Source: an uncultured Rhodocyclaceae bacterium (GTDB lineage: Bacteria; Pseudomonadota; Gammaproteobacteria; Burkholderiales; Rhodocyclaceae). Taken from it: a stretch of DNA of 64,000 nucleotides. The notes beneath the pieces are model-generated. The model searched no databases. It was not told where the DNA came from and worked only from the letters and a program-made list of their open reading frames with translations. Location of the stretch: the NCBI GenBank assembly GCA_907163225.1, contig OU015322.1, positions 3,253,501 through 3,317,500 on the forward strand, given 5' to 3'. Below, piece by piece: positions 61,784-64,000 of the stretch; within the stretch, counting starts at the first letter, position 1; each line of letters begins with the position of its first letter. Both the position numbers and the translations under genes were made by a program.

Positions 61784-62340
61784 TGAACAAGGCGTTCGTC
61801 AGGGAGAGCGATGGTGACGACGAAGAGGAGCATCAGCCAGAGCTGAAGATGCCGGCGGGAACGCGCAACTATATTACGCCCTCCGGGCATGCTCGCCTAA
61901 GGAGTGAGCTCGATCATCTAGTCAAACGAGAACGTCCGGATGTCGTTGAAATAGTCTCTTGGGCAGCCTCGAACGGCGACCGGTCTGAAAACGGCGACTA
62001 TATATATGGCAAGCGACGTCTCCGAGAGATCGATCGCCGCATTCGTTTTCTGACCAAGCGTTTGGATATTGCAGAGATAGTCGATCCGCTACGCCAGGGA
62101 AATAACGACCAAGTATTTTTTGGTGCTCGCGTAACGATTGCTGATATCGACGGCCTGGAAAATACCTATACGATCGTTGGCGTTGATGAGGCAGATGTCT
62201 CGCAAGGTCGAATCAGCTGGATTTCGCCGCTGGCACGTGCGCTACTCAAGGCGCGGGAAGGGGATTTAGTCCGTTTTCAAAGCCCTGTGGGGATACGAGA
62301 GATCGATATACTGGAGGTGAGATATGAAGAGGTCGCCTGA
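61783..62340 (+). CDS. greB: Transcription elongation factor GreB
   Basis: 185 residues. N-terminal coiled coil with the Gre tip (SNGDRSENGDYIYGKRRLREIDRRI read in parts) and a C-terminal FKBP-like domain (ISWISPLARALLKAREGD). It stimulates RNA cleavage in backtracked RNA polymerase. An extra acidic N-terminus (SDGDDEEEHQ) is longer than in E. coli. Confidence 0.92.
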   Translation: MNKAFVRESDGDDEEEHQPELKMPAGTRNYITPSGHARLRSELDHLVKRERPDVVEIVSWAASNGDRSENGDYIYGKRRLREIDRRIRFLTKRLDIAEIVDPLRQGNNDQVFFGARVTIADIDGLENTYTIVGVDEADVSQGRISWISPLARALLKAREGDLVRFQSPVGIREIDILEVRYEEVA

Positions 62341-62387
62341 TTTTTGGGGTTTTCTGAGCGGGTAGTCCGATATATTTCAGATTGGTG

Positions 62388-62415
62388 TTGACGTCGTGAA
62401 TTTAGTCTGTAGAAT
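62388..62415 (+). promoter_or_regulatory. rrn promoter P1
   Basis: TTGACG, 16-bp spacer, TAGAAT. Confidence 0.65.
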
Positions 62416-62493
62416 GCGCACCTCTCCTGCGGTACCGGGTGTTTTCGGTGGTTCGGGAGGGCGGGCGAGGTAGCAAGAAATTGCAAAAAACGC

Positions 62494-62522
62494 TTGACGG
62501 CAAGAGAGAAGTTCTTCATAAT
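62494..62522 (+). promoter_or_regulatory. rrn promoter P2
   Basis: TTGACG, 17-bp spacer, CATAAT; about 210 bp ahead of 16S. Confidence 0.7.
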
Positions 62523-62574
62523 CTTGCCTCTCTGCTGCAGACGAAGCGAAAGCGACGGCGCGGTGAAGAAAGAA

Positions 62575-62590
62575 AGTTCTTTAACAATTT
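62575..62590 (+). promoter_or_regulatory. boxA-like antitermination site in the rrn leader
   Basis: AGTTCTTTAACAATTT resembles the boxA element bound by NusB/NusE. The rest of 62341-62731 is leader with no ORF. Confidence 0.55.
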
Positions 62591-62731
62591 GGACAACCGA
62601 TAGGTGTGGGTGCCTTGATGCTAGTGACTTTGGTCACAAAAAGTATTAAAGGCAATCACACGGATGGAGAGATCCATCGAGGTAGAAGTAACATTCTACC
62701 GTCAGTGAATTGTGAGTAGTAATGTTGGATT

Positions 62732-64000
<1,269 letters not shown>

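Overview
The window is GC-rich betaproteobacterial chromosome. The partial 16S rRNA gene at the right end, the housekeeping genes and the gene order point to Rhodocyclales, near Dechloromonas/Azonexus. This placement comes from recognition, not from a search.

Layout. (1) 1-20,300 is mostly core: end of leuA, wrbA, a yihY-type gene, a large PilZ-like protein, the rpsP-rimM-trmD-rplS operon, folE2, the dxs-ispA-xseB isoprenoid operon, a Rieske oxygenase, an EamA exporter, a sulfurtransferase, queG, tsaE-amiC, a diguanylate cyclase, an MFS pump and an old-yellow-enzyme homologue. (2) 20,310-26,298 is the most interesting part. An ada-like alkyl-DNA repair gene is split by a 5,131-bp element (20,957-26,087). 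The element has 6-bp target duplications (CCTCGC) and about 47-bp imperfect terminal inverted repeats that begin TGCAGAA. Removing the element and one duplication rejoins the gene in frame (283 codons). The element keeps only an istB scrap of an IS21-type transposition module. It carries a GlxA-type regulator, a divergent DIT1/PvcA (isonitrile synthase)-like gene, an MFS exporter and a HAD phosphatase. It therefore looks like a transposase-less mobile cassette moving a possible small-molecule pathway. (3) 26,300-34,190 is an accessory stretch: glutathione peroxidase, a Cache protein, an AbiEii/XRE pair, an AT-rich two-gene module (soluble protein plus 4-TM protein, RexAB-like in layout), a collapsed NERD-UvrD helicase pseudogene and a Phd/RelE pair.

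(4) 34,174-49,110 is an iron-acquisition locus on the minus strand: an FtrABCD-type system with an added porin, hemP-tonB-exbB-exbD, a ferric-iron binding protein, a PiuC-like oxygenase, an FMN hydroxy-acid oxidase, a catecholate-type TonB receptor and a DUF2325 operon. Fur-like boxes lie ahead of hemP, the receptor and a tiny membrane ORF. Five leaders share a GCCAGCCAGC motif. (5) 49,177-54,885 is a TetR-controlled DevBCA-like ABC exporter followed by a ferric-reductase-like flavocytochrome and a cytochrome b5-like protein. (6) 55,075-62,340 returns to core genes (deaD, DUF455, aldo/keto reductase, DUF47-pit, greB). An rrn operon with tandem promoters follows, and 16S runs off the window.

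Across the whole window a roughly 30-bp sequence with the core TCCGGTTGACCGYRG recurs about 18 times in both orientations, roughly once per 3.6 kb. It lies between genes and also inside at least six coding regions, in different reading frames. No known feature class explains it.
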